Source: Sphingomonas sp. dw_22
Lineage (GTDB): Bacteria > Pseudomonadota > Alphaproteobacteria > Sphingomonadales > Sphingomonadaceae
DNA: 64,000 nt
Reading direction: 5' to 3'
Assembly (NCBI RefSeq): GCF_018449795.1
Contig: NZ_JAAVVE010000002.1
Span: 62,001 to 126,000, forward strand
The notes beneath the pieces are model-generated. The model was given only the letters and a program-made list of their open reading frames with translations. It did no database searches and was not told the DNA's origin. Numbering within the stretch: position 1 is the stretch's first letter; each line of letters opens with the position of its first letter. This document shows positions 1-12,693 of this stretch, piece after piece. Position numbers and translations under genes: made by a program.

Positions 1-84
1 CTGCACTTCCGTCGCATGCAGCGGGACGGAATCGTTCGTGCGTCCGTCGATCACGTTCCCCTGAACCACGGCATCGGTCTGTAG
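1..84 (+). CDS. possible C-terminal tail of a gene running in from the left (unidentified)
   Basis: Frame 1 is open from the window edge to a TAG at 82-84 and gives 27 residues. The short basic stretch RRMQRDGIV resembles the end of a winged-helix regulator of the Crp/Fnr type, but too little is present to assign a family. The following 130 bases up to the next gene show nothing recognisable. Confidence 0.2.
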   Translation: MHFRRMQRDGIVRASVDHVPLNHGIGL

Positions 85-218
85 GTAGACTCCCCATCTC
101 GATCGCCGAATTGTCACAGCGCATGGAAATGCGCAGGGTTTTCTGGACCTCGCGCTAAGTAACATCACCAATTCCGCTCCGGACGGCTTCGCAGAAGAAC
201 TGCAGAATGCCTTGGTAC

Positions 219-577
219 ATGATCCGCCTCGACCTCGCGCGCACGCGCGAATTTCCGGAAGGTTCGCGCGAGCGTTGCTATCTGCTGCGCGTGCCACTCG
301 ACGAACAGCAGATCATCGACAGCGCAGCGGTGCGCGCCGCGCCCGAGCGCGCGACGGTGCTGCGCTCCTGGCCCGATGAGCCCGAGCTCAACGGCTTCTC
401 GTCCACAAAAACAAGGGCTGGGCCTTTTCCTATGCGCCGGGCGATGCCGATGACGAGCCGTTGTTCCACCTTGAGGCGCATCCGCTGCGGATCGGCGAAT
501 ATGTCACCGTCACCGAGCGTGACGGCACGCCGCTCGCGTTCGAGATCTCATCGTGCGAGGAACTCGAACCCGTCTGA
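219..577 (+). pseudogene. small conserved-looking protein, frameshifted
   Basis: The first half reads from ATG 219 (an in-frame ATG at 207 is also possible) as MIRLDLARTREFPEGS and continues in one frame to about 395. The second half continues one base back, with LVHKNKGWAFSYAPGDADD and ending EELEPV before TGA at 575-577. Joining the frames gives about 119 residues with a uniform, acidic, coding-like composition. The break lies in the sequence ttctcgtcc, where one base appears to be missing. I do not recognise a domain. The gene lies just upstream of a convergently oriented stress group. It is either a recent pseudogene or a one-base sequence error. Confidence 0.5.
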
Positions 578-595
578 GCCGCCGGCGGAATCCCG

Positions 596-1567
596 TCATG
601 TCCGGGCCGCGATCAGATAGGCCAGATAGGCGGCATAGGCCGAGACGAACAACGCACCTTCGAGGCGAGTGACCCGGCGGCCGCTGATGAATACCGGCAC
701 GCAGAGGAGCGCCACCGCGGTCATCAACGGGATATCGATGAGGATCAGCGCCCGCCCCACCTGGATTCCCGAATCCGGCACGATGCAGGTGACGCCCAGG
801 ATGAACAGGATGTTGTAGACGCTGCTGCCGAGCAGGTTGCCGATCGCGATGTCGCGCGCGTTGCGGAACGTCGAGACGATCGTCGTGGCCAGCTCCGGCG
901 CAGACGTGCCGATGGCGACGATGGTGAGGCCGATAAAGGCGTCGGAGACTCCCCATTGCCGCGCCAGCGCCACCGCGCCGTCCACCAGCCAGTCCGCACC
1001 GATCACGATCACGACGATTCCGGCCACGAGTCCGCCGAGGCTCAGCAGCGTCTCGGGGACGGGTGTCGGATCCGGCTCCACCCCGAATTCGTCGGTGAAG
1101 GCCGCCTTGACGCTGTGGCCCTCGCGGCGTGCGACGCGGAGGAGCGTCGCGGTATACGCCAGGCCGGATGCGGTCAGGATGATCCCCTCTGTCCGCGTGA
1201 GGGTGCCGTCCCAGGCCATCGCCATCAGCATCAGCGACGCGATGACCATCATCGGCAGATCGAGCCGGATTGTCTGCATCCGGATCGCCAGCGGCCGGAT
1301 GAGCGCGCTCATTCCCAGGATCAGCAGGATGTTGACGATGTTGGTGCCGGCGATGTTGCCGACCGCAAGATCGCTCTCGCCCCGCAACGCCGCGTCGATC
1401 CCGACCGCGAGTTCGGGCGTGCTGGTGCCGATCGCGACGATGGTGAGGCCGACGACGAGCGGCGGGACACCGAGCCGCGCGGCGACGCGCGTGCCGCCCC
1501 GCACCACAAGCTCGGCCCCGACGATCAGCAGGACGAGGCCGATGGCACACCAGACCAGCGCCGTCAT
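596..1567 (-). CDS. calcium/sodium antiporter (CaCA family)
   Basis: This 323-residue inner-membrane protein is predicted to exchange Ca2+ for Na+ or H+ across the cytoplasmic membrane. It has the CaCA architecture of two homologous halves. The first alpha-repeat carries GTSTPELAVG and the second GTSAPELATT, the acidic G-T-S-x-P-E motifs that line the ion site. Hydrophobic helices flank both, with a charged cytoplasmic loop between the halves. The length is typical of the YrbG branch. The ATG lies about 20 bases after the stop of the upstream universal stress protein gene on the same strand, so the two are probably co-transcribed downstream of the P-type ATPase. Ion specificity cannot be read from the sequence. 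Confidence 0.9.
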   Translation of the reverse strand: MTALVWCAIGLVLLIVGAELVVRGGTRVAARLGVPPLVVGLTIVAIGTSTPELAVGIDAALRGESDLAVGNIAGTNIVNILLILGMSALIRPLAIRMQTIRLDLPMMVIASLMLMAMAWDGTLTRTEGIILTASGLAYTATLLRVARREGHSVKAAFTDEFGVEPDPTPVPETLLSLGGLVAGIVVIVIGADWLVDGAVALARQWGVSDAFIGLTIVAIGTSAPELATTIVSTFRNARDIAIGNLLGSSVYNILFILGVTCIVPDSGIQVGRALILIDIPLMTAVALLCVPVFISGRRVTRLEGALFVSAYAAYLAYLIAART

Positions 1568-1585
1568 CGCGGCGACCCTGTCATG

Positions 1586-2482
1586 TCAGGCGGCGCGGGG
1601 ATCACGCACGAGCAGGACGTCACCCGGCACTGCGTCGATCATCCTGCGTGCGGTGCTGCCGATCAGCAGTTCGTAGATCGCCCCGCCGCCATGGCTCCCG
1701 ACGACGGTGAGATCGACGCGGTGGTCGCGCACATAGTCGTGGAGCAGCGTCTCCGGCGCGCCGTGCTCGATCAGCCGGTTGATCCGTTTCCGCACGGCAT
1801 CGGCGATGTCGGCTTCGGCGAGGAAACGGTCGGCGACTTCCTGCTCCATGCGCCGGAAGCCGGTCTTGACCTCGTCCGCGCTCAGATAGCTCGCAAAGGG
1901 TACGTCATAGCCGTTGAACAGCGTGAAGTCCGCATCGGGGAAGAAGCGGGTCGCCGCCTGCAGCGCATGCCGCGAGGACGACGAGAAGTCGGTCGCGACG
2001 ACGATATTGCGATACGGCGCACGCGCCCGGCTTCGGGCGATCAGCAGCGGGATGGACGATTTGCGCATCAGCCGGTCGACCGTGTCGCCGAACAGCATGC
2101 GGCCGAGCGGTTCGTCGCGCGCGACGCCGGTGACGATAAGCCCCGCCCCTTCGCGCGCCGCGGCGGCGAGAACGATTTCCGCGGGCCGGCCGGTCTCGAC
2201 GTGAAAGTCGATCGTCCCAGGCAAGCCGTCCAGATCCTCCTGCAGACGATCCCGTGCCACCCGCTCGGGGCCGGGCGGGCGCCGCCAGGAAGGCAGGTCC
2301 GATCGGCCCGGTATATCCTGCGCCTCGCCCGCCTCCACGGCATGCACCACGACCAGCCGCGCTCCCCATTGCCCGGCAAGCTGCACCGAGCGATCGAGCG
2401 CGCGGTCGCAACGCGCGCTGAAGTCGGTCGCGAGCAGGATCGTCGCGGGCAGTCCATTCATCCAGCCGGCCTCGGTCATCAT
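1586..2482 (-). CDS. tandem-domain universal stress protein (UspA family)
   Basis: The protein has two consecutive UspA folds of about 140 residues each, the first opening with ATILLATDFSA and the second with RNIVVATDFSS. The C-terminal domain keeps the ATP-binding signature VVGSHGGG followed nine residues later by GSTARRM. The matching part of the N-terminal domain (GVARDEPLGRMLFG) is less complete. ATG 2482 is chosen because AGGGAGA precedes it at good spacing. An alternative ATG at 2506 would overlap the stop of the P-type ATPase as ATGA. Cytoplasmic; such proteins usually accompany energy or redox stress genes, as here. Confidence 0.88.
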   Translation of the reverse strand: MMTEAGWMNGLPATILLATDFSARCDRALDRSVQLAGQWGARLVVVHAVEAGEAQDIPGRSDLPSWRRPPGPERVARDRLQEDLDGLPGTIDFHVETGRPAEIVLAAAAREGAGLIVTGVARDEPLGRMLFGDTVDRLMRKSSIPLLIARSRARAPYRNIVVATDFSSSSRHALQAATRFFPDADFTLFNGYDVPFASYLSADEVKTGFRRMEQEVADRFLAEADIADAVRKRINRLIEHGAPETLLHDYVRDHRVDLTVVGSHGGGAIYELLIGSTARRMIDAVPGDVLLVRDPRAA

Positions 2483-2502
2483 GCGTCTCCCTGTCCCCGG
2501 GG

Positions 2503-5277
2503 TCATTCCGAAAGCTCCTCGAACCAGCCGATCCGCCGCATCAGCAGCTTCTCGCCTTCGAGCAGCACCATCAGCGCGATGCCGATCCCGACGATCAGCG
2601 CGCCGTCGGCAAGGCTCAGCGGACGGCTCGCGAAAATCTCGTTCATGAACGGCGCATAGGTGAAGGCGAGCTGGCCCGCGACGACCACGCCGATCGCCGC
2701 GAGCACCGCCGGCGTGCCGAGCGCGCCGCGCCAGCTGATCGATCCCTTGTGCAGATAGCGCACGTTGAAGAGGTAGAAGATCTCGCCGACGACCAGCATG
2801 TTGACGACCATCGTGCGCGCGGTCGCGATGTCGCGGCCCGCGTCCAGCGCGTAGAAGAACACGCCGAGCGCCGCGCCCGCGAGCAGCACCGAGACGAGCA
2901 CCACCCGCCACAGCAGGAAAGACGAAAGCAGCGGCGCATCGGGACGCCGCGGCCGGCGGCGCATCACCCCGGGCTCGGAAGGCTCGAAGGCGAGCGCCAG
3001 GCCCAGCGTTCCCTCCAGGATCAGGTTGACCCAGAGAATCTGCGTGGCCGTCATCGGCAGCGCGAAGCCGGCGAAGATCGCAAGCACCACCACCAGCGTC
3101 TCGCCCCCGTTGGTCGGGATCGTCCACGAAGTCACCTTGCGGATATTGTCATAGACCGTGCGCCCTTCATGGACGGCACTGACGATCGACGCGAAATTGT
3201 CGTCGAGCAGCACCATCTCGGCGGCTTCCTTGGCGGCCTCGGTACCCTTGCGGCCCATCGCGGTGCCGACATCGGCCTGCTTGAGCGACGGCGCGTCGTT
3301 CACCCCGTCGCCGGTCATCGCGACGATCGCCCCGTCCGCCTGGAGCGCACGCACGATCCTGAGCTTGTGCTCCGGGCTGGTGCGCGCGAAGACCGAGACG
3401 CGCCGGACCAGCACCGCGAGTTCGGCGTCGGACAGCCCGTCGAGTTCCGCGCCGGTGATCGCCTGCGGATCGTCGGCTAGGCCGAGTTGGCGGGCGATGG
3501 CGAGCGCCGTGGTCACGTGATCGCCGGTTATCATCTTCACTTCGATCCCGGCCGAACGACATTCGGCGATCGCCGCAGTCGCCTCGGGCCGCGGCGGATC
3601 GATGAAGCCGATGATGCCGAGCAGTTCGACGCCGCCGGCCACATCGGCGAAGCCCAGGTGCTCGGTGCCGGCAGGAAGCCGCTTCATCCCGAAGGCGAGC
3701 ACCCGCTCGCCTTCGCCGGCCGCCTCGGCGATGCGCGCGTTCCAGAAATCGAGATCGGGGGCGGCCGCCATGCCGAACAGCGCTTCGGGTGCGCCCTTGA
3801 CGAACGCGAACGCCTCGCCCGTCGGCGAGCGGTGCAGCGAGGCCATGAAGCGGTGCGCCGCATCGAACGGGATCTCGTCGATCCGCGGCCATTCGGCACG
3901 TACATCGGCCGGATCGAGCTTGGCCTTCATCGCCAGCGCCACCAGCGCGCCTTCCATCGGATCACCGTCCACATGCCACTGGCCGGCAGATTCGCGCAGA
4001 TGCGCATCGTTGCAAAGCAGGCCGCATCGCAGCACGGGCATCGCCGCGGCCAGCGCCTCGGCATCGTCGTCGGTGCCCTCGGCGATGATCTCCCCTTCGG
4101 GACGATAGCCCGAGCCTCCGACCATCAGCCGGTGCGCGGTCGTGACGACCTGCCGCGCGGTCATCTCGTTGCGGGTGAGGGTTCCGGTCTTGTCGGAGCA
4201 GATGACCGAGGTGGCGCCCAGCGTCTCGACCGCGGGGAGCTTGCGGATCACCGCGTTGCGGCTCGCCATCCGGCGGACGCCGATGGCGAGCGTGATGGTG
4301 ATGACCGCGGGCAGCCCTTCCGGAATCACCCCGACCGCAAGCGCCACCACTGCGATCAGCGCCTCGTCCCAGACGAAGCCACGGGCCAGCACGGCGAAGG
4401 CGAAGAGCGCGACCGACCCGATAAGGACGATCGCGGTGAAGCGGCGGGCGAAGCGCTCGATCTGGCGAAGCAGCGGCGTCGTCAGCATCTCGACCGACTG
4501 GAGCAGCCGGCTGATCCGGCCGATCTCGGTCGCGGTGCCGGTGGCGACGACCAGGCCGGTCGCCTGCCCCGCCGCGACCAGCGTGCCGGAAAAGGCCATG
4601 TTCGAGCGGTCGCCGAGCGACGCCTCGGCCGGGACGACGGCTTCGTTCTTCTCGGAGGCCACCGATTCACCGGTCAGGGCCGCTTCGTCGATCAGCAGGC
4701 CGCGCGCGCGCAGCAGGCGCAGGTCGGCGGGCACGCGATCGCCCGCCTCCAGCAGGACGATGTCGCCGGGGACGAGATCGCGCACCGCGACCTGGGTGCG
4801 CACGCCGTCGCGCAGCGCCACGGCATGCGGGGCGATCATGTCGCGGATCGCGTCCAGCGCCTGCTCGGCCTTGCCCTCCTGGGCGAAGCCGACGATCGCG
4901 TTGACCAGCACGACCACCAGGATGACGGCCGCATCGATCCCATGGCCGAGCAGCATCGCCGCCGCCGCGCCCGCCAGGAGGAAGTAGATGAGCGCGCTGC
5001 GGAACTGCTTCAGGAAGCGCAGGACCGGGTGATGGCGCGTCGCCCCCGGCAACGCGTTCGGGCCATATCGCGCCAGCCGCTGCGCGGCCTCTTCAGGCGT
5101 GAAGCCAGTTCGCGATGCATCGAGCATCGCGAGCACGCGTTCCTCGGATTCGGAATGCCAGGGCTTGCCGGATGCATGATCCACACCCGGGCCGCCCTGC
5201 CCCCCCTCCATCGGGCGTGCCGATAGCGATCGCTCGGCCTTGGCTCCCGTTTCGCGGATGTTCGCTTGCTCCAACAT
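2503..5277 (-). CDS. P-type cation-transporting ATPase (P2-like)
   Basis: This 924-residue ATP-driven cation pump has an N-terminal cation-ATPase domain (about residues 40-100), the actuator motif LTGES near residue 201, the membrane motif PEGLP near 319, and the phosphorylation motif DKTGTLT near 362. The hinge motif [11 protein letters not shown] follows, then C-terminal transmembrane helices. No N-terminal heavy-metal (HMA) domain is present, which points to the PacL/PMA1-like P2 group transporting Ca2+, Mg2+ or H+ rather than P1B metal export. The first ATG lacks a clear ribosome site, and a start at residue 23 is possible. Its stop overlaps the possible first ATG of the universal stress gene. 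It is divergent from PEP synthase across about 200 bases. Confidence 0.88.
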   Translation of the reverse strand: MLEQANIRETGAKAERSLSARPMEGGQGGPGVDHASGKPWHSESEERVLAMLDASRTGFTPEEAAQRLARYGPNALPGATRHHPVLRFLKQFRSALIYFLLAGAAAAMLLGHGIDAAVILVVVLVNAIVGFAQEGKAEQALDAIRDMIAPHAVALRDGVRTQVAVRDLVPGDIVLLEAGDRVPADLRLLRARGLLIDEAALTGESVASEKNEAVVPAEASLGDRSNMAFSGTLVAAGQATGLVVATGTATEIGRISRLLQSVEMLTTPLLRQIERFARRFTAIVLIGSVALFAFAVLARGFVWDEALIAVVALAVGVIPEGLPAVITITLAIGVRRMASRNAVIRKLPAVETLGATSVICSDKTGTLTRNEMTARQVVTTAHRLMVGGSGYRPEGEIIAEGTDDDAEALAAAMPVLRCGLLCNDAHLRESAGQWHVDGDPMEGALVALAMKAKLDPADVRAEWPRIDEIPFDAAHRFMASLHRSPTGEAFAFVKGAPEALFGMAAAPDLDFWNARIAEAAGEGERVLAFGMKRLPAGTEHLGFADVAGGVELLGIIGFIDPPRPEATAAIAECRSAGIEVKMITGDHVTTALAIARQLGLADDPQAITGAELDGLSDAELAVLVRRVSVFARTSPEHKLRIVRALQADGAIVAMTGDGVNDAPSLKQADVGTAMGRKGTEAAKEAAEMVLLDDNFASIVSAVHEGRTVYDNIRKVTSWTIPTNGGETLVVVLAIFAGFALPMTATQILWVNLILEGTLGLALAFEPSEPGVMRRRPRRPDAPLLSSFLLWRVVLVSVLLAGAALGVFFYALDAGRDIATARTMVVNMLVVGEIFYLFNVRYLHKGSISWRGALGTPAVLAAIGVVVAGQLAFTYAPFMNEIFASRPLSLADGALIVGIGIALMVLLEGEKLLMRRIGWFEELSE

Positions 5278-5486
5278 TGTGATGGTATTGATAAAGGCGA
5301 TGCGACCCGCCGCTGAATAGGCACACCTACGTAGTTCTCGCCCCAGCGGCCCTCATCTCCCGGATGCCGTAATCGCAGGCACCTCGACCGCTGCGACGAG
5401 GGCGAGCCGCCGGAGCGCGCAACATCGGCTCGAGCCTGCGGACATTGCGTATCGCCACGACTGGCCGAGCCTTCATGCTGCGCCCC

Positions 5487-7931
<2,445 letters not shown>

Positions 7932-7943
7932 GATGGCCGATAT

Positions 7944-7970
7944 CGCCACGCGCATGATAAACTCGTGGCG
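7944..7970. terminator. weak hairpin between convergent genes
   Basis: CGCCACG (7944-7950) and CGTGGCG (7964-7970) form a perfect 7-bp stem with a 13-base loop. It lies between the ends of ppsA (+) and the glycine-rich stress gene (-). No T-run follows on the plus strand, so termination is only suggested. Confidence 0.35.
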
Positions 7971-8038
7971 TGCCCGGACAGGCGGGCGATCCGGTGAATG
8001 CGCCAAGAGAAATGCCGCATCGGCGATCTAGCCCGGAT

Positions 8039-8554
8039 TCACACACAGTGCCCCTTTGCGCGAAGAACTGCGAGCGCCTCTTCGCGCCGGTCGCCGCACT
8101 GGACGATAAGTATCGCACGACCGGCCTTCAGATGCTGCTCGGCAGCTTTCGCCTGCACTTCGGAAATGCCGAGCCCGACCAGCGATCCGGCAAGACCGCC
8201 CAAAGCACTACCCGAGATAGTTCCGGTGAGCGCCGCCGCGAGCGGACCAACGGCGAGCGTCGGGCCGATCCCCGGAATGGCCAGCAGGCCAAATCCAGCC
8301 AGGACGCCGCCGAGTCCCCCGGCCACGGCCCCGAGTCCAGCTCCCTTTTCCCCGCCCACCTCGATGGCCTCATCAATCCGGCCGTCGCGCAGTGACTCCG
8401 CCGTTTCATCGACCGGAGCTTGCACGAACAGACTTATGTCACCTGGCGCAAAGCCGTCAGCGATCAGAGCGTGAATCACTTCCTCGGCGATTTTGCGCGA
8501 CGGCAGGAGAGCCACTTCATGGCGAAGCTGTGACCCGTTACCTCGATCGTTCAT
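8039..8554 (-). CDS. glycine-rich general-stress-type membrane protein (DUF1269-like)
   Basis: This 171-residue protein starts with a short alpha/beta segment (SRKIAEEVIHALIADGF, then DISLF). A central glycine/alanine-rich stretch follows (about residues 70-130) that resembles a glycine zipper able to insert in membranes. The C-terminal cap ends in QCGDRREEALAVLRAKG. The layout matches general-stress proteins annotated as DUF1269 or low-temperature-induced proteins; function is unknown. ATG 8554 is preferred over the longer frame to 8650 because GGAGGCGGGACACC directly precedes it. It converges on ppsA and lies in the same stress group. Confidence 0.7.
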   Translation of the reverse strand: MNDRGNGSQLRHEVALLPSRKIAEEVIHALIADGFAPGDISLFVQAPVDETAESLRDGRIDEAIEVGGEKGAGLGAVAGGLGGVLAGFGLLAIPGIGPTLAVGPLAAALTGTISGSALGGLAGSLVGLGISEVQAKAAEQHLKAGRAILIVQCGDRREEALAVLRAKGHCV

Positions 8555-8694
8555 GGTGTCCCGCCTCCGCTTGCGGGCAGAACCTAGAACGCTCTGCGGA
8601 TCGAAGCCACTCGTTCCATCTCCCGGTATGGACGACAACGGCTCGGCCATATGTTCGCGAACGGCGAACTATTTGGGTGGCACCTCCATCAGGA

Positions 8695-8925
8695 GGCAAT
8701 TCCGCTCTTTGCCGACCACCACGGCATCAGCATGAAGACGGCGGGCCTGCAGTTCGTGCTCGCCAACCCGGCGGTCGCGACAGTGATCCGGGGGCCAGCC
8801 GGCCGGGCCGGATCGGCGAAGACCGTGTGGCGCTGAACGAGAGCATTCCCACCGGCTTCTGGCGCGAACTGCGAGGCAGGCCTCATCGATCCGACTGCCC
8901 CGCTTCCAGAACGACCTGATGGACC
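8695..8925 (+). pseudogene. C-terminal remnant of an aldo/keto reductase (D-threo-aldose 1-dehydrogenase type)
   Basis: Three successive frames can be joined. The first is KTAGLQFVLANPAVATVIRG, then GASRPGRIGEDRVALNESIP with TGFWRELR, and finally EAGLIDPTAPLP. The order and motifs (LQF-LA-PAV-VI-G, ALN-IP-FW-ELR-GLI-P) are those of the C-terminus of the aldo/keto reductases that include L-fucose/D-threo-aldose dehydrogenases. The first break is at a run of five G near 8795 and the second near 8867. Everything N-terminal is missing, so this is a true remnant. The rest of 8555-9050 holds nothing else recognisable. Confidence 0.6.
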
Positions 8926-9050
8926 AGCGCCTTCGAGTGTGATGGCGTCCCGGAACGACCGTTTTCAGGGCGCCATCGCCGGACAACAAAAGGCCGGCAT
9001 TGGGCAGGCCTTGCTGCCGGTTCGAACAGTAGGTCGGCATGAAGCATATT

Positions 9051-10361
9051 TCACGCATGTTCCGCTTGGCCGGCATAGCGGTCGCGCAGCGTCACGTTGC
9101 TGTACTCCCGCTTGAAAAGACCGCGTCGCTGCAGGATCGGGACTACCAGATCGACGAAATCCGACACACCCTTCGGCAGTTCAGCCGGCATGATGTTAAA
9201 CCCGTCGGCCGCGTCGGTTTCGAACCAGTGCTGCAGCGTGTCGGCGATCTGTTCCGGCGAACCGGTCACATTCAGGTGCGTGGAGGATGGCTGGTCGATC
9301 AACTGGCGGATCGTCAGCGACCGATCGCGCGCGCTCTTGAGCAGCGTTGCGCGATGGTCGTGGCCGACAATGGCGTCGGGGGGCACCAAGTCCCAGGGCA
9401 GTTCGCCATCGATATCCCGTGAAAGGGCATCCAGCGGCAACTGGAGCTGGTGCGCAAGGCTGCCGAGCCGGACGTCGAGCGGAACGAGATTGGTGAGATA
9501 GGCGGCGCGCTCCTGCGCTTCCTCGGCCGTTCGGCCGACGACGGTGACCACGCCCGGCAGCAGCTTGACGGTATCAGGATCGCGGCCCTGTTCGGCGACC
9601 CGATCGCGCAGTTCGCGGCGATAGGCGCGGGAGATGTCGATGTCATTCTGCACCGTGAAGACGGCGTGGGCGTATCGTGCGGCCAGCTTGGTGCCCATCG
9701 GCGATCCGCCAGCCTGCACGAGTATCGGCGCGCCCTGTGGGCTCCGGCCCGTCACGAGCGGACCGGGAATCCGGAAATGCTCGCCGGCAAAATCCACGGC
9801 GTGGACCTTTGCCGCATCCACATAGACCCCACTGTCGACATCGGCGATCAGCGCGTCCTGATCCCAGCTGGCCCATAGTGCCAGCACGACGTCGACGAAC
9901 TCCCTGGCGCGCGCATATCGTGCCTCCTTGGGCGGCGCAGCGGCGAGCGAGAAATTGCGGGCGGCATCGTCTCCGGCGGTGACGACGAAGTTCCAGCCGA
10001 AGCGGCCGTTGCTGACATGATCGAGCGACATCAGCCGGCGCGCCAGGTTGTACGGCGTGTTGTAGCTGGTCGAAGCGGTCGCGATGAGGCCGATATGGCT
10101 GGTGCGCGCCGAGAGGTAGGAAAGCACCACGACCGGATCGAGGAACCGCGGCGGACGATGTACGCCCTCCGCGCTCCACGATGCGAAGTCCGCCAGAAAG
10201 AACCCGTCGAATTTCCCGCGCTCGGCGATCTGCGCGATTTCGGCGAAATGATCAATGCTCGCATAATATTCGGGCGGGCGCTCGCCCGTTCGCCAGCCGC
10301 CGGCGGAGAAGCCGCCCGGCATCGGATTGAGATTCAGGATGATCTGACGGGGGTCGCTCAT
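9051..10361 (-). CDS. LLM-class flavin-dependent monooxygenase, NtaA/SnaA/DszA/DmoA family
   Basis: This 436-residue member of the bacterial-luciferase superfamily uses reduced FMN supplied by a separate reductase to cleave C-S or C-N bonds. The N-terminus MSDPRQIILNLN, the RGKFDGFFLAD strand-loop, STSYNTPYNLARRLMSLDH and SNGRFGWNFVVT are characteristic of the NtaA/DszA branch. Length fits the family (430-480). ATG 10361 is chosen; the open frame upstream to 10601 has no family sequence. It is divergent from a TBDT-ABC-SfnB operon, and that context points to an organosulfur compound as substrate. The exact substrate (sulfone, sulfonate or thioether) cannot be told from sequence. Confidence 0.85.
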   Translation of the reverse strand: MSDPRQIILNLNPMPGGFSAGGWRTGERPPEYYASIDHFAEIAQIAERGKFDGFFLADFASWSAEGVHRPPRFLDPVVVLSYLSARTSHIGLIATASTSYNTPYNLARRLMSLDHVSNGRFGWNFVVTAGDDAARNFSLAAAPPKEARYARAREFVDVVLALWASWDQDALIADVDSGVYVDAAKVHAVDFAGEHFRIPGPLVTGRSPQGAPILVQAGGSPMGTKLAARYAHAVFTVQNDIDISRAYRRELRDRVAEQGRDPDTVKLLPGVVTVVGRTAEEAQERAAYLTNLVPLDVRLGSLAHQLQLPLDALSRDIDGELPWDLVPPDAIVGHDHRATLLKSARDRSLTIRQLIDQPSSTHLNVTGSPEQIADTLQHWFETDAADGFNIMPAELPKGVSDFVDLVVPILQRRGLFKREYSNVTLRDRYAGQAEHA

Positions 10362-10602
10362 ACGGTTCCTCGAAGCTGGGCGCCAACTAGCAGCGCACGG
10401 TGAAAAGCGCCCGGGCGCCTGCGCTCGCGTCGGGTAACAGGGGAAATCGGTCCTGAATGGATTGAAAAACTTGGCCGCCGCGAACCAGAACTTGAATCTC
10501 CTACTAATCTGATAGGATATAACCGGCTCCCATTGGGCTGCCGCCCGCATCGATCGCAGGCAGGCGGACTCCTTGATCGAATCCAAAAGCTCGGGAGGCA
10601 AA
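10362..10602. promoter_or_regulatory. divergent promoter region of the organosulfur locus
   Basis: About 240 bases separate the monooxygenase and the TBDT start. The only AT-rich island is cttgaatctcctactaatct followed by gataggatataacc (10488-10524). TTGAAT and TAGGAT/TATAAC in it could be parts of a promoter reading right, with non-ideal spacing. No clear operator palindrome was found. Sulfur-limitation control is expected from the gene content but is not visible. Confidence 0.35.
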
Positions 10603-12666
10603 GTGGGGAAGAAACTGACAGCCGCAGTGGCGCTTGTTCCGGCGATGTGGCCGATAGCGCAGGCGCGGGCACAGGACGCTGCGCTGCCGGTGGAGGAAGT
10701 TCAGGCCGGCTCGAACGAGGAGATCGTCGTCCAGGCCCGCAATCGAATCACCAATGTGGATGTGATTGCGGGCAACGCCTCGGTCATCTCGGCAGACCAG
10801 GTCGAGAACGGCCGCGCGGCCAATATCGGGGATGCGCTTCGCTTCCAGCCCGGCCTGCTCGCCCAGACCGCAACCGGAGGGGAAGCGACACGCTTCTCGA
10901 TGCGCGGATCTGGCATCATCCGCAGCCCCTTCGCCTGGGGCACCGGCATCCAGATGCTGATCGACGGCCTGCCGATGACCACCGCGGAGGGCAGCCCCTA
11001 CGAATATTATGAGGCGCTCGCGAACAATTATATCGAAGTCTATCGCGGCGCGAACGCGTTCGATTACTCGCCCACCACCCAGGGCGGTGCGATCAACTAT
11101 GTGCCGCATACCGGCTATGATTCCGCGCCGCTGCTGGTGCGCGCCGAAGCGGGATCCTTCGGCTATAATCGCCAGCAGATCAGCTCCGGCGCGGTGCGGG
11201 GCGATTTCGACTATTATGTCTCCGGAACGCGCTTCGCGATGGACGGCTTCCGCCGCCACAGCAACTCGCGCAGCCTGCGCCTGGTCGCCGATGCCGGATA
11301 CAGGATCACGCCCGATCTGAAGGCACGGCTCTATTTCATCTACGCCGACCAGGACACCAAGATGACATCGGCGCTGACCCGGGCGCAGATCGAAGCGGAT
11401 CCCCGCGCCAACAGCAGCACGACGGGCAGCCGCAAAAATCCCGACTCGCTGCTGCTGGGCACTACCGTCGACTGGGCGCTGGGTGACGCATCGTCGCTCA
11501 AGCTCGGCGTGGCGTACAAGCGCTACAAGGTTCGCAACATCAACATCGCGGTCCCCGACTATTGGAACATCGAGGATATCGCCGCCTCGCTGCGCTATGA
11601 TCGCGAGGACACGTTGTTCGGGCGATCGAGCAAGACCGAAGTCGCCGTGCTGTTTTCGGCGCTGTTGCCGGGCTCGCACAATCGCAAGTTCAGCACCGAC
11701 CTCTCGACGTTGCGCCAGCGGGTCTCGTTCAAAGGCGTCGACGCGACCTTCCTCATCAAGAACGACCTCGAACTCGCCGATCGGCTCTGGCTGACCACCG
11801 GCCTGGCCGCGATCGATCAGACGCGCGCGAGCCATATCACGCTACCGACGCGCGATTTCCGCGATCAGGAATATTTCAACCTGACCCCCCGTGTCGGCGC
11901 GCGTTTCGAAGCCGGCGGCGGGATCGAACTGTTCGCCAACTACAGCCGCTCGGTCGAAGCGCCGATCTCCCACGCGCTGCCACAGCTTGTCGGTGGGCTC
12001 TACACCTACAATGCCGATATTCGCGAGCAGGTGCAGGACACGGCCGAGGCGGGCGCGCGCGGGAAGCTGGGCGGCTTCAACTGGAGCCTGGCGCTGTATC
12101 GTACCTGGGTGAAGGATGAGTTGCTCAACGTGCAGGTTTCGCCGGCGGTGGGCTCGACCCCGGCGGTGATTATCGCGACCAACGCCAAGAGCCCGACGAT
12201 CCATCAGGGCATCGAAGCGGCAGCCGAGGGCACGCTATGGAAATCCGGCGGCTTCGCGCTGAGCACCCAGCAATCGCTGACGATCAACGATTTCCATTAC
12301 CGCCACGAGCCCGACTTCGGGACGGCCGACCTGCCGGGGGTTCCACGCGGCCTGTATCAGGGCGCGCTGCGGATCGACCATGACTCCGGCCTTTTCGCCG
12401 GTGTCGGCACCGAAATCCTGCTCAACCGCTACGCCGCCGACTTCGCCAACACGATCTGGGTGAAGCCATATGCCATCCTCGACCTGCGCGCCGGCTGGTC
12501 GAGCAAGGACAAGAGCTGGCAGTTGTTCGTCGACGGCAAGAATGTGACCGACAAACGGTACACCGCCTTCGTCTCGCCCGTCTACAACGCCCGCGGTGTC
12601 GACAGCGCCGCCTATTTCCCGGGCATGGGCGCCAACATCACCGTCGGCATCACAAAGGCTTTCTGA
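10603..12666 (+). CDS. TonB-dependent outer-membrane receptor (FecA-like) of the organosulfur locus
   Basis: This 687-residue outer-membrane receptor has a signal peptide ending ARAQ-DA, a TonB-box-like start EEIVVQARN, and a plug domain with NASVISADQVENG, MRGSGI and LIDGLPM. A 22-strand-type barrel follows, finishing NITVGITKAF with a terminal Phe. GTG 10603 is preferred because GGGAGG lies just upstream and the next residues form a good signal peptide; a TTG at 10573 is the longer alternative. It is followed after 27 bases by an ABC binding protein, so it likely imports the locus substrate through the outer membrane. Coupling of a TBDT to an SsuABC-like system is unusual outside sphingomonads and some pseudomonads. 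Confidence 0.88.
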   Translation: MGKKLTAAVALVPAMWPIAQARAQDAALPVEEVQAGSNEEIVVQARNRITNVDVIAGNASVISADQVENGRAANIGDALRFQPGLLAQTATGGEATRFSMRGSGIIRSPFAWGTGIQMLIDGLPMTTAEGSPYEYYEALANNYIEVYRGANAFDYSPTTQGGAINYVPHTGYDSAPLLVRAEAGSFGYNRQQISSGAVRGDFDYYVSGTRFAMDGFRRHSNSRSLRLVADAGYRITPDLKARLYFIYADQDTKMTSALTRAQIEADPRANSSTTGSRKNPDSLLLGTTVDWALGDASSLKLGVAYKRYKVRNINIAVPDYWNIEDIAASLRYDREDTLFGRSSKTEVAVLFSALLPGSHNRKFSTDLSTLRQRVSFKGVDATFLIKNDLELADRLWLTTGLAAIDQTRASHITLPTRDFRDQEYFNLTPRVGARFEAGGGIELFANYSRSVEAPISHALPQLVGGLYTYNADIREQVQDTAEAGARGKLGGFNWSLALYRTWVKDELLNVQVSPAVGSTPAVIIATNAKSPTIHQGIEAAAEGTLWKSGGFALSTQQSLTINDFHYRHEPDFGTADLPGVPRGLYQGALRIDHDSGLFAGVGTEILLNRYAADFANTIWVKPYAILDLRAGWSSKDKSWQLFVDGKNVTDKRYTAFVSPVYNARGVDSAAYFPGMGANITVGITKAF

Positions 12667-12693
12667 AGCACCGCCTTGAAGGGGAAACCGACC

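Noticed and set aside
2483-3127. Extension of the universal stress protein frame upstream into the ATPase gene
   Set aside because: The added region is Arg/Ala-rich shadow sequence of the ATPase frame. A good ribosome site precedes ATG 2482.
5280-5300. FNR/Dnr-type site TTGATAAAGGCGAT in the ATPase/ppsA spacer
   Set aside because: Only the left half site fits TTGAT-N4-ATCAA; the right half does not.
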